From: Epithemia pelagica
Lineage: Eukaryota > Bacillariophyta > Bacillariophyceae > Surirellales > Surirellaceae
Direction of reading: 5' to 3'
Length of the DNA: 64,000 bases
NCBI GenBank assembly: GCA_946965045.2
Contig: OX337235.1
Coordinates: 434,001-498,000, forward strand
Of this stretch, positions 24,001 to 34,444 are shown one piece after another. Both the position numbers and the translations under genes were made by a program. The first letter of the stretch is position 1; each line of letters starts with the position of its first letter. Below the pieces are notes generated by a model, which saw only the letters and a list, made by a program, of their open reading frames with translations, was not told the origin of the DNA and searched no databases.

Positions 24001-26678
24001 GCCTGACGGGCTCCACTCCTGATGTTAGTTTCTTACTTGCTCATTATTTCTGGGAACCAATTTATTTTTCTTATGATCCTGATCGATCTTCTTACCCTTC
24101 TACTGGTAATGAATCTAAAGGTCGTTGGGTAGGTTTTGGTACTGGAGTTGGGGATCCATTAACATGGAAGATCCTTACTGATGAGACCTCTACGATTTTG
24201 TTTCGATCTACTATTCGTAGTGCTACCTCTTCTTTACCTAACCGACGTCTAGATCCAGAAAAAGGGGAGATAGTTCATGTCAGAGGTCGTCATGAAGATA
24301 GTTCTTCTGGATCTACACCTCCTATGCCTACTTTAGATCCACATGATCTACTTGGCCGTAAATTTCTTGGCCCTAAACTGGAAACTGGGGAGCGTTTCCG
24401 TGGGTTAGTTGTTGCTATGGTCCAAGATCAAGCTTATCGTGACCGAAAACGTTTTGAAGACCTCAGTTTTGAAGTGGAATATGATGAAGGTCGCCTTCGT
24501 GAGATTGTCACTTACAACGAACTTCTCAATCATCTAGATCATGATCCTGACGACGTTGTTTTCTCTGAGCAAGAGTATCGCATGCGGCAAATCACTGCTC
24601 ATCAAGGTCCTCTCAAACCTACTGATGCTCATTACAAGGGATCTAGCTACAACGTTCTTGTCGAATGGGAAAATGGGGAGACTAGCTATGAGCCTCTTTC
24701 TTTTATAGCTAGTGATGATCCTTTGCTATGCGCTATCTATGCCAAGAATAATGGACTACTCGACTTAGATGGCTGGAAGCACCTAGCTAAATACGTCAAG
24801 ACTGAAAAACGACTCATCAAGACACTCCGTCGACATTTGCAGCAAGCCAAGAAAAAGATGATCCGGCGTAACTCTCGCGCGCAAATCAAGTACCGTTTTG
24901 GCGTGCAAGTCCCACGGGATTATGATGAAGCTATCCTGCTAGATGTTCAGAACAAGAATAACTTATGGTCAAAAGCAACTGAACTCGAGCTAGATCAAGT
25001 CATTCATCAATATAAGACATTCCTAGTTCGGGATAAGGCTATTTTTCAAAATGGGAAGCTTATGAATGCTCCTGAAGGATACCAACGGTTGAGAGTTCAC
25101 CTAGTTTTCGATGTCAAACATGATGGACGTCGAAAAGCTAGACTTGTAGCTGATGGGCATTTGACTATACGAGACCCGTCTATGTCAAGCTACTCAGGAG
25201 TGGTATCAATACGTGGCCTACGTCTAGTTATCTTCCTCAGTGAACTGAACAAGCTGGAGATCTGGGCAGCTGACATTGGAAATGCTTACCTAGAAGCACA
25301 AACAAAGGAGAAGCTATTCATCATAGCTGGTCCTGAATTTGGAGATTTGGAAGGAAAAATCTTGATTTTTGATAAGGCACTTTACGGGCTTGTGACCAGT
25401 GGAGCACGATGGCATGATAAACTCTACGACGTTTTACAAGAAATGGGATTTAAACCATGCAAGATTGAACCTGACATCTGGTTTAAGCTAAACGAAGAGC
25501 ACGGCGTCTACGAGTACATAGCAGTTTACGTAGACGACCTAGCAATTGCTGCAAAGAACCCGAAAGAAATTTGTGATACTTTCACTGAAAAATTTAAATT
25601 CAAACTCAAAGGTGTGGGCCCAATAGCATATCACCTAGGGTGTACATACAAGAGAGAACCAGATGGAACATTGGTTGGGGACCCCAGACGATACGTTGAG
25701 AAGATACTCGAAGGATACGAAATCTTATTCGGGAACAAACCGAAAAAGTACAAGACTCCATTAGACCGGCAAGATCATCCTGAACTAGATGATAGCGAGC
25801 TATGTGAAGAAAAGGACATTGCCATCTATCAATCCATTATAGGGCAACTGCAATGGGTGGTGACTATAGGTCGTTTTGACATCTTCACTTCCGTCATGAC
25901 ATTGGCTAGATTCCGTGCCGCTCCACGAATTGGCCATTTGGAACGTGCAAAACGAGTTGTTGGATACCTAGCAGGCATGTATCATGGAGCAATCCGTTTT
26001 AGACTACATGAACCAGACTACTCCAATCTGCCAGACCAAAACTATGACTGGTTCCGCGTTTACGATGGAGCACGAGAGGAAGTTCCAAAAGATGCACCGG
26101 AACCTAAGGGTCTACCCGTTGTTACAACTACCTATGTCGATGCTAACCTAAAGCACGACATGATTACGGGGAGATCAGCATCTGGGATTCTACACCTAGT
26201 CAATGGAACTCCCATGGACTGGTACTCCAAGCGACAGGCAACGGTTGAGACTGCAACCTTTGGCTCTGAATTTGTCTCTGCACGGATTGCATGTGATCAA
26301 ATCATGGAACTACGCATTTTTCTTCGTTACCTAGGAGTACCACTACGAGATTCTAGCTACCTATTCGGAGATAACAAGTCAGTGGTAACCAATAGTACGG
26401 TACCACATTCAATCCTTAGCAAACGCCATCATTTTCTGAGCTACAACCGTGTACGTGAGTGTATGGCATCGAAGGCTATCAAGTTTTACTGGAAAGATGG
26501 CAAGACCAATCCCGCTGACGTGTTGACTAAAAATTGGGATTTTGTCACGGGATGGCCACTCCTTAAACCTCTGCTATTCTGGCGAGGTGATGTTAGTGCT
26601 TTGAACGATAAGATCAATGAACCAAAACAAGACAGACAGACGAAAGGGGAGTCGCACAAGGTAGATGACCGTGACTGA
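21051..26678 (+). pseudogene. E3 Gag-Pol polyprotein with one in-frame stop in integrase
   Basis: One frame, interrupted only by TGA at 23709-23711, encodes 886 aa plus about 988 aa. Visible in order: a Gag-like region, an acidic linker, a protease-like LIDRGANGGLAGSD near 22750, integrase (LVCDVYGAKSD; then, after the stop, VLISDRAQALV and NFAENRYSTLKRW), a chromo-like VLVEWENGETSYEPL near 24655, RT (HLVFDVKHDGRRKAR; YVDD near 25530) and RNase H (TYVDANLKHDMITGRSASG, TFGSEFVSA, FGDNKSVV). The stop falls between the first and second catalytic Asp of integrase, so as written the element cannot make an intact integrase without readthrough. Confidence 0.88.
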
Positions 26679-27174
26679 TCGTACGATGAGTCACGATCAA
26701 TACCTAGTGGTTTCATCTGGCTGTGACGTCATAATATACAAACACCTAGCACATGTAGATCGTAGTTTAGACAATGGGGAGAAAGGGAATACGATAGGAG
26801 GCGCTTTCAATGGCCTTGGACATGAGCTAGACATCATCCATGAACATGTGCGATATCTTGGGACGATTGAATGCGATCTAGATGTCAGATGCACACGAAC
26901 CAGCAATGCTGCGTGTAGATTTCTACGTACCTAGTACAAATGGATGGAAAAGGGGAAACAACAACAACGAGCACTAACATAGACGATAACACTCACAATT
27001 CTAAAAAGCATCATCATCACATCTCTTTGTGTCCTACCTACTCTTCTAGTAGTTGTTGGCCTTTTCCTTGACCCGTGGGGGATTGGCTACGTGGTTGGTG
27101 CCTTGAATTGTCTAACGCTTTGTTGTATCTTTGATTGTTGTGTCGTAACGACCGGAGTCCTTCATCTTTTGTCA
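26652..27174 (+). repeat. E3 3' LTR
   Basis: Copy of 19453-19975. It starts at the end of the polypurine tract and overlaps the last codons of the Pol frame. Confidence 0.9.
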
Positions 27175-27179
27175 TAAAC

Positions 27180-27360
27180 TGTCTTATTCTACCTGATAGA
27201 ATCCGTTCCAAAGAAAGACTAAGATAATCGTTACAACTACATCCAACGCATAAAACCAGTAAAGTGGTAACCGATAATGTCCGTACAAATTTCCCCCCGG
27301 CCATAAGGCCCAATCTACGTCATGCTGACGTATCAATCCCGTATCGACCAGAATGAGACA
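27180..27360 (-). repeat. E2 5' LTR (right end)
   Basis: Copy of 13062-13242. On the coding strand it is followed by GTTTA, then E3, then the rest of the primer-binding segment at 19452 and below. Confidence 0.92.
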
Positions 27361-27364
27361 GTGG

Positions 27365-27405
27365 AAAATAATCTTATAATCTCTTTGAAACACGAAATTT
27401 TAGCA
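27365..27405 (+). repeat. E1 3' LTR, right part
   Basis: 41 bp identical to 6583-6623. It completes the E1 3' LTR and is followed by the E1 target duplication ACAC. Confidence 0.9.
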
Positions 27406-27539
27406 ACACAATGTTCGCATCGATTGTGGCATCTTTCTTGACTTGTGGTGTTCCTTCCTTTTCACTGTGTGTGTGGTCCAATCATCATTGTCCTCGTCCT
27501 TTTCCGTGTTTCACAGTGTCCGTATTATATATACATATC

Positions 27540-28933
27540 ATGCCGTCTTTGCGTGGTCGCTATTTCATTGATTGCCTAAAGCGTTGGACCTTGGCCCAGT
27601 TAAACCTGGCCTTGCCGGTGCCCCCCTACGGTACCTCTCAGTATTGGGATCATGCCTATCGATCCATGTTGCAGCAACCGGATCAAGTCGAACCGCAAGA
27701 ATGGGGTGATGCCTCGTATGAAACGCTCAAGAAATATCACTACAAGACGCTTTCGATCCCCACCTCCTTGCTCCTTTCGTCGCCGCATTCGCAGCAGCCT
27801 CTGTCCTCCGGTTCCATCTCCACAAGAATCACAACTATAACCAGCCCGTACCCACCACCTTGGATTCGTCCCATGCCACGCGACCGGTGCATTCCACAAC
27901 CTTGGCGGAAACCATGGGATTGACCGAGAATGATGATGATGATGATGAGGAGGAGGAGGAGTATAATCCAGAGGACGACCATGACCACAACGATTCGTCG
28001 TTTACCGAGAAACACAAGGCTCCCATTGTCATTTTGGGGTGTGGGATTTCCCGATTGGGTACCGATTTGGCCGCACACGAACCCTCTCTGGGACGACGAC
28101 CAGGACGACAAGGACGACGAACCGTGATTCAAGTCGATTGGAGTCCGCACATTGTGCAATTGCAAACCATGTTTTGTCACGACCAGGTACAATCCGGTGC
28201 CTTGCACATTCGGGAAGATTCGGCGGCGCAATTGTCAAGTATTTCGCAGGACAATTCCATTCACGCTGTACTCGACAAGGGATTGATGGATCCCTTGTCT
28301 TGTACCTGTGCCCATCACGATGGACGATCCAAACACGTGCAAGATATTTTTCGAGTGGTCCATCGCGTCTTGAAACCCAATGGGTATTATTGTATCTGGT
28401 CCCTGTCGCAACCCGAATTCTTGTTACCCTTGTTGGAACAAGAAAACCTCATTCAACCCACTTCCGACCATGAGGATGATACCGACCACAAGAACGACAG
28501 GAACGCAACGGGGGAATTGTTCCAGGATCGTTCCATGTTTGCTCCACAATATCTGCATCGTCCATCCATGCCCTCGCCACCACCCTTGTCCATACAACAA
28601 CAACAACAAGAACGACTCCAAAACATATATCGCAATTATCAACCCTTGGCATCCCTGTCATTATCATCGTCTTCCACCCATTCTACCACGATTCCGACGC
28701 GCACGCCTCGCAATCCCATGACCGGCAAACCCTACTTGTGGCAACGCTTGGACATTCGCCATGATGTCACCAATCCATTCCTCTTGTATCGGTTTCAAAA
28801 AGCGGCTGCCAGTGATCCGTTTTCAACGACGACACGTCGTCGCGGAGGTGGTGGTGCGCAACCACCATCCTCCCGCTTGCCACGCCATTCGGAAAACAAC
28901 AACAAGAACAACCATCGACAACGACGAGCTTGA
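27540..28933 (+). pseudogene. class I SAM-methyltransferase (MT-B), copy 1, frameshifted
   Basis: Paralogue of the intact 459-aa protein at 53826-55205. The start MPSLRGRYFI and the YWDHAYRSM segment are intact. The frame shifts in the variable linker between about 27785 and 27860. After the shift the second frame (to 28933) carries motif I VILGCGISRLG, post-I VIQVDWSP, VLDKGLMDPLSCT and YYCIWSLSQPE. The CRN/MT relics and intact Sec lie further downstream. It converges on a Sec relic. An intron restoring frame cannot be excluded, but paralogue comparison favours a frameshift. Confidence 0.8.
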
Positions 28934-29199
28934 AAAAAAACAAACACAGTCCATCAACCATTGTAAACATGAATCTTGGGTGCGTGCGTGTTGCTGGACG
29001 AGTTTGGAATCTCCATTGTTTCTCACGAAACACAGAGCTTGCGTGCGCAATTCAAAAGCCGCAATGGATGCTTTTTCACCTCCTATAATATTTATTTGCT
29101 GAACTCCCCATCCTTTTTCAGGATGGTACATCGGAAACCGGAGCAGGGCTCAACGTGTCTTCAATCGACGAAACATGCATATACTACAATTCCCCAAAC
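28934..29199 (+). other. conserved MT/Sec intergenic interval with a strong acceptor-like site
   Basis: Noncoding gap between the MT-B stop and the Sec relic. It contains CATCCTTTTTCAG followed by a short reading frame (DGTSETGAGLNVSSIDETC) that recurs in every MT/Sec pair. This could be an alternative last exon of MT or a 3'-UTR exon. Confidence 0.5.
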
Positions 29200-29733
29200 T
29201 TAGTTGGACTTGGTCAAGGCCTTGCCAACGGGGTTGTACACAAAGTTGAAGGTACAGTCGTGGACATGTTCAAAGGTGGCACTGCCACTTGGACGTAGCT
29301 CAAAGCAAATAAAGTCTTCAAAGTCACCGTGCGAAATCTTGGCATGACGGTAACTGACTTGTTCAATGGGACCAGCCGCAGCAGCAACACGGGCAACGAC
29401 AATGGTAGCCTCATTGGCCTTGGCATTGCAGCAGCATCGTGGATCATCGTCATCGAAGGGGACGGTCCAACCAACGTTGGTGACCAACGACCGCAATATC
29501 AGCCACTGTATGTTTTGCCAAAGGCTTGATTGTGGGCCTTGAGGACCACTTGATTGATTGTCACGGTCCGACAATTCGTGGGGCAAACCAATCAAGGTGA
29601 GCTGGGCTTGGGTGATTTCGTCATGCCGGTAGGCCGTTTCGACAGGTCCAATGTTGTTCAGGGGCGCCAAGAAGGAAAAGGTACAGTCCTTGGCATGAAC
29701 TATAAATTGACATACGAGGACTTTTGAAGACAA
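29200..29733 (-). pseudogene. Sec-family C-terminal relic (F2), copy 1
   Basis: 177-aa frame matching the second half of Sec (VHAKDCTFSFL, GLPHELSD, DDDPRCCCNAKANEATIV, HVHDCTFNFVYNPVGK). The N-terminal half including the signal peptide is missing. The region corresponding to residues about 209-257 is replaced by an out-of-frame version (SSGPQGPQSSLWQNIQW). The same lesion occurs in 55472-56005 and in 43490-43570, so it predates the segmental duplication. Confidence 0.8.
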
Positions 29734-30120
29734 GTCTACCCGTGTTGTAAGTAAAAGGGGGCGGAATCATGGGATATGGGTAACAATCATAGCAAGAAGA
29801 TAATTGGAGTGGTCGATCAGGATTAGTTCGTCGCAAAAGGACGAGCCTTTCTCTTTCCCTCTTTCCATGAAAGAAACCTACCAAAACACAGACAACTACC
29901 TTGGACTACTCTCCAACAAAATTATGTCGGTTCAACAAGTGGGAGTAGTATATAAACTGTGAGAACTGTTCTTTCCCTGACTCGTGTTTTCTTGATAGGT
30001 AGTATCTTCCTGCCATTCGGACCATTTACTGGTTACCACTCAAAGTGAAATCCCCCCATTATGACAATGTAGCGAATTTGAACTACATGAGCGCAACATC
30101 CATGTCGGCCTGCAAGTAAT
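29734..30120. other. noncoding region between Sec and Kelch relics
   Basis: Contains the motif GTAAGTAAAAGGGGGCGGAA (29748-29767), resembling motifs upstream of Sec at 35147 and 63497, and a stretch (29880-30050) similar to 63780-63920. No gene was seen. Confidence 0.4.
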
Positions 30121-30348
30121 TTACAAATCAATATATTCCAGTGGCTCTTCTTCGAGCTGTTTTTTTGTTGTTGTAGAAAAATGAAGCAGATCTTTCACGT
30201 TCCTTCGTTCCACACAATCCAAACTTGCAGAAGCACCATTGTATCCTCCCATATCGTAGCTGCCTTCATTGCACACCGCCGCGGCATGTCCCTCATGCCT
30301 CTTGTTCATGGGTGGTCCTTCTTGCCATTTCTTGTGTAGTTCGGCCAA
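30121..30348 (-). pseudogene. Kelch-repeat fragment, copy 1
   Basis: 75-aa frame: the Kelch-like motif KRHEGHAAAVCNEGSYDMGG followed by YNGASASLDCVERRNV fits one blade of a beta-propeller (W-x-x-x-PPM-x-x-R-x-GHAAAV, then GGYNG-x-SLD-x-VE). One blade cannot fold alone, so this is probably a relic of a longer Kelch protein. Copies lie at 56393-56620 and, inverted, at 42744-42930. Confidence 0.6.
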
Positions 30349-30795
30349 ATTCAGCTATTGGTGGCACAGAGACCGTTTCGGTTTCCTCCCAATGCGACAG
30401 CGGTTTGTCCCCTCTTGTCATCATTGTTGCAAGGGTTCAGTGCGACCAGCGCAGTCTTACGCAAACGCCATCCAAACCCTCAAGTCCATTTTGGTTTTTT
30501 GTCCAAGATAAAAAGCCCCGAATATCGTGCTTGTTCGTGCAGTGGCATCATTCTTTGCATGGTTCCAATCGTCGAATATAATACAGGGACTTTTAGACTT
30601 GGAATCAATGGAATGGATGCGAGCACGTCTGATCCATTTTGTGACGAGACAATCGTGACGCCGGCTCGCGTGAGCTCCCGCCGTGTACCTTGCCTGTGCT
30701 TCTGCACGACCAAACCATCGCCCGGCCCACCCAAACGGTTTTGGGTTTTGGCCCTTCCAAAATATGACCCGAAAGCAAAAACCGTGACATCGACC

Positions 30796-32449
30796 ATGGT
30801 CTTTTTGTTTTCTTCCTTCTCCCGGTGTTGACGACTTGTGTCGTGGATGCTTGGTCTGTGGATTTTGGCGTATGCGTACCAGAATCATGTTGCTGAGGCA
30901 TTTTGCCTTCCTGGATCCAATATACAATCCTTTGTGGAAGGCCAAAAGTAAGTATTAGTTGGTTGTACCAAAGATTTGGTGTCGTCGTTTTGTTGAGTGG
31001 TGACAAGTGGTTTGTCCCTCTTGTATCCTTTTCCACCATGTTTCTTCCTTGAACTAATGTTTCTGTGGCTTGGCATGGATTCTTGTTCTGGCATGACTAA
31101 TTACAAACTTTACACTATACTATCACTCGGAATGATTCGACAATTCTCGATCGTCTACTGCACTGTATCAACGAATCCAACTCTGCTACAACAAACTTAT
31201 TTGTCGCTATATTGTGTCTACAACTCAACGCAACAACAACAACAATAGAACTCTTGTCGCGATACGGAGTAATCGAGGCTCTACCAACAACGAGGGGGGA
31301 GAGGTTGGAGGGGGCAATGACGGAACCGGCCCATCTAAAAAGAACCGTAAAGTGACCATAAGGAAGACACGCCAAATCTTGAAAGCTAGCTCTCCGAATC
31401 CACCAGAGGACAGCAAAACACTTGGTAACTACTTGGAAGACACTTGGTTCAAGACAAATATGTCACAAGAATTTAAAGACTTTATTCGAAGTCAATCGAT
31501 CAAAATGTTGAAAGAAAATCCTAAACTCTCTGCAGCTTTTCAAGACTATTTGAAGATTGACTTGGCACATTTTTTGACAACAGGAAAAGTAGCTCGTATG
31601 GATCTTTCCCCCAATGAATCCCAGAGAGTGGCCTTGATCGACTTTGACATCAAAAACAACGCTATGTTTTACAAACGAGACTTGAATGCATTCAATGCTC
31701 GAGTGGAAGAACTTTTCAAATGGAAAGACTCCACAAAAGACGAGTACATGGCTCCGTATTTTCCGCTCATCCAATCGAGTGGAACTGGCAAGACCAAATT
31801 GCTACACGAATGCAAAAAGATGTTTAACAGTGACAATCAAAGCGACGTTCACTGCGAACTTATTCTGTGCCATTATGGTGAAGTCACGCACTTAGCATGG
31901 GGCAGTGACATATTCTCCGACACTCTGGACGTTAAATCAATTGGAACCACCCAAGATGGCCGAGAAACGCTGTGGAAGAAGTTGGATGCTTTTGTAGAGA
32001 AGGCAAGAACGAAAAAGGTCGTGCTGCTATTTGACGAGTCCCAACACCTCATCAACAATGGTGATGGGTTTTATTTTCGAAGCATACGATGGTGGCTTCG
32101 AAAAGAACGAAATGAACATAACATTGTTGGCGTGTTTGCAGGAACAAGCATGAGTTTGGCAAACTACTTTCCGGAACCACCGCAGAATTCATACTACTCA
32201 AGAAATGTAAGACCAACATACAACTCAGGCAAAAGAATGTATGCTCCATTTTTCGAAATCACAACGAATGGACTTGTTTCAATCACCAATGGTTCCGAAT
32301 TCGATAAAGAATCTTCTACAGAGTTTGATGTTGCAGTTCAATATGGGCGCCCGTTGTTCGCTCGGATGCATCTAAAGGGTGATTTGAAAGATGCGTTGGA
32401 CTCAATTTTGCTTCGGATGAAAGGTGGGACCTACAAGATTGAATTGGAG
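30796..32449 (+). pseudogene. Crinkler/RHS-like P-loop NTPase (CRN), copy 1, truncated
   Basis: Nearly identical to the first half of the 771-codon frame at 57982-60297. It contains Walker A SSGTGKTK and Walker B VVLLFDESQ. A probable upstream exon (30796-30947) has a premature TGA in the codon after FSRC. The gene breaks at 32449, where about 1.2 kb including the C-terminal nuclease-like domain has been lost. The frame continues for 12 codons into a methyltransferase relic (424-codon chimeric ORF ending at 32488). The open frame at 31214 begins with GTG. The first in-frame ATG is about 80 codons later. Confidence 0.8.
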
Positions 32450-33114
32450 TACCCTCTCTTGGATAAGGACGACAACGACGAATGGTGATTCAAGTCGATT
32501 GCAGTCCGCACATTGTAAAACTGTCGAGTATTTCCAGGAAAATTCGATTCTCGCCGTACTGGACAAGGGATTGATGGATCCGTTTGTCTCGTACCTATGC
32601 CCATCACACGATGGACGATCGAAACACGTGCACGAAATTTTTCGAGCTGTCCATCGCGTCTTGAAACCCAATGGGTATTTATTGTATCTGGTCCCTGTCG
32701 CAACCCGAATTCTTGTTGCCCGTGTTGGAACAAGAAAATCTCATTCAACCCACTTCCGACCATGAGGATGATACCGACAATCCAAAACACGTATCGCAAT
32801 TATCAACCCTTGACATCCCTGTCATTATCATCGTCTTCCACCCAATCTCCAACGATTCTGACGCGAACGCCTCGCCATCCCATTACAGGAAACCCTACTT
32901 GTGGCAACGGGTGGACATTCGCCATGATATTACCAATCAATTCCTCTTGTATCGGTTTCAAAAGGCGGCGTGGAGTGATCCGTTCCCAACGACACGTCGC
33001 GGAGGTGGTGCGCAACCATTCTCCTCCCGCTTGCCACGCCATTCGTCTCACAACAAGAAGAAGAATAACCATCGACAACTAGGAGCTTTAGAAAAAACAA
33101 ACACACAAAAGTAG
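32450..33114 (+). pseudogene. methyltransferase MT-C relic, left inverted arm
   Basis: Decayed MT-B-like sequence fused directly to the truncated CRN gene. Fragments in several frames match MT-B: SILAVLDKGLMDPFV, HEIFRAVHRVLKPNGY, YCIWSLSQPEFLLPVL and NQFLLYRFQKAAWSD. Motif I is gone. It is almost identical to the inverted copy at 38748-39412. Confidence 0.8.
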
Positions 33115-33415
33115 ACACACAAAAGAAAGACTTTTGCCACACCAAAAAAGAGCCATGACGGATGAATTCTACCTAAAGACACGCATCTACACTATATCGA
33201 AAGGAACGCGTGTGGATCCTACCAAACGCACCAGAAAATGTATTTGTGTGCGAGCTTGCGCGCAATAAAAAAAGGACGCTATGGATGTTTTTCCCCTTCT
33301 ATTATAGGTATATGCTTAAATCTCCATCCTATTTTCAGGATGTTGCATCGCAAACCGGAGCAGGGCTCAACGTGTCTCCACTCGACGAAACCTGCATATA
33401 CTGCAATGCCCAAAC

Positions 33416-34444
33416 TTAATTGGCCTTGGTCAAGGCCTTGCCAACGGGGTTGTACACAAAGTTGAAGGTACAATCGTGGACATGTTCAAAGGTGGCACTG
33501 CCACTTTGACGAAGTTCAAAGCAAACAAAGTCTTCAAAGTCACCGTGCGAAATCTTGGCATGGCGGTAACTGACTTGTTCAATGGGACCAGCGGCAGCAG
33601 CAACACGGGCAACGACAATGGTAGCCTCATCGGCCTTGGCATTGCAGCAGCATCGTGGATCATCGTCATCGTAGGGGCAGCACAATCCACAAGAACGGTC
33701 CAACCACCCTTGGTGACCACCAACAGCAATATCGGCAACGGTTTGGAACAACCCAAGAGACAAGGCGGAGTTGCTAAAGGCTTGGTTGTGGGCCTTGAGA
33801 ACCACTTGGTTGAGAGTTTGATTGTCATGGTCCGACAATTCGTGGGGCAAGCCAATCAAGGTGAGCTGGGCCTCGGTGATTTCGCCATGTCCATAGGCCG
33901 TTTCGACGGGTCCAATGGTGTTCAAGCCAGTGTGTTCCAAAAAGGAAAAGGTACAGTCCTTGGCATGAACTAAATTGACATATGAGGACTTTTGAAGACG
34001 GTCGCACAAGTCATATTGGAACTGTTCGTGAAGAAGACCAAGATCGGCCGTGGCACCCAACACACTGTCCTTGTAATAAAAGACATCGACTTGAGCATTG
34101 ATAAAGGCAGCTTCTTCCTGGCTATTCTTTACAAGCGAAGTACTGCTGGGTGTCCACCAGAAGGAGTCGGAAGGAATGGTGGAGAAGCCTTGAGTCTTGA
34201 TATCGCCCAACTTTTGGCCCGCCTTGTCGAAACCAAAGGCCTGGTTGTATGCTGCCTGAGCTTGCTTGGTAATAAAGTTGGCTTCCTCGTCCGAGACCAT
34301 GTCCGAAAGACCACCCACGACAATGCGAGCATTGTACGATTCCGTCGAGGCACTGGCAACCATTTCTTGAAAGGCAGCACGCAAGCTAAAGTCGGCGGCA
34401 GCCGAAGAGAAGAGCATGGTGAGAGCAGCAAGAGAAAGCTTCAT
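33416..34444 (-). CDS. secreted Cys-rich protein of unknown function (Sec), left arm
   Basis: 342 aa, intact. A short N-terminal signal peptide (MKLSLAALTMLFSSAAA, with cleavage likely near residues 17-18) implies entry into the secretory pathway. The mature part has a conserved Asp/Cys cluster (SCGLCCPYDDDDPRCCCNAK, residues 251-270), and isolated Cys at 147, 164, 308 and 325 could form disulfides. I recognise no known domain. The protein is identical to the one encoded in inverse orientation at 37418-38446 and close to 61923-62954. The gene converges on MT-C. The start follows TTCACC and begins the signal peptide, so it is well supported. Confidence 0.85.
   Translation of the reverse strand: MKLSLAALTMLFSSAAADFSLRAAFQEMVASASTESYNARIVVGGLSDMVSDEEANFITKQAQAAYNQAFGFDKAGQKLGDIKTQGFSTIPSDSFWWTPSSTSLVKNSQEEAAFINAQVDVFYYKDSVLGATADLGLLHEQFQYDLCDRLQKSSYVNLVHAKDCTFSFLEHTGLNTIGPVETAYGHGEITEAQLTLIGLPHELSDHDNQTLNQVVLKAHNQAFSNSALSLGLFQTVADIAVGGHQGWLDRSCGLCCPYDDDDPRCCCNAKADEATIVVARVAAAAGPIEQVSYRHAKISHGDFEDFVCFELRQSGSATFEHVHDCTFNFVYNPVGKALTKAN

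Larger units (their letters stand above)
19453..27174 (+). mobile_element. Copia LTR retrotransposon E3, inserted in the E2 leader
   Basis: It has 523-bp direct repeats (19453-19975 and 26652-27174) that appear identical, and a 5-bp target duplication TAAAC (19448-19452 and 27175-27179). The ends are TCGCACAAGG...TTTTGTCA, so the usual 5' TG is absent. The purine tract AAAGGGGAG (26643-26651) directly before the right repeat supports this boundary. The full length is 7.7 kb. Coding sequence is visibly more AT-rich at third positions than E1 and E2, which suggests a different Copia lineage. Confidence 0.92.
13062..27360 (-). mobile_element. Copia LTR retrotransposon E2, inserted in the E1 3' LTR
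   Basis: Two 181-bp LTRs (13062-13242 and 27180-27360; TGTCTTATTC...GAATGAGACA on the plus strand) look identical by eye. The target-site duplication is GTGG (13058-13061 and 27361-27364). The coding direction is minus, so the right LTR is the 5' LTR. Its leader is interrupted by E3. Without E3 it is about 6.6 kb. It shares the primer-binding segment with E1. Confidence 0.93.
6464..27405 (+). mobile_element. Copia LTR retrotransposon E1 (host of nested E2 and E3)
   Basis: The LTR is 160 bp (TGTTGAAATT...TTTTAGCA). The 5' copy is 6464-6623. The 3' copy is split into 12943-13061 and 27365-27405 by insertion of E2. The target-site duplication is ACAC (6460-6463 and 27406-27409). The empty site survives in the paralogous segment near 53713-53722 (GGGCCACACAATCC). 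A purine tract GAGAGGAG precedes the 3' LTR. Without the nested elements E1 is about 6.6 kb. The two LTRs look identical by eye, so the insertion is recent. Confidence 0.93.

Noticed and set aside
33476-33973. 165-aa ORF antisense to Sec, conserved in all copies
   Set aside because: Its conservation is fully explained by the Sec coding strand, and the frame complements Sec codons.
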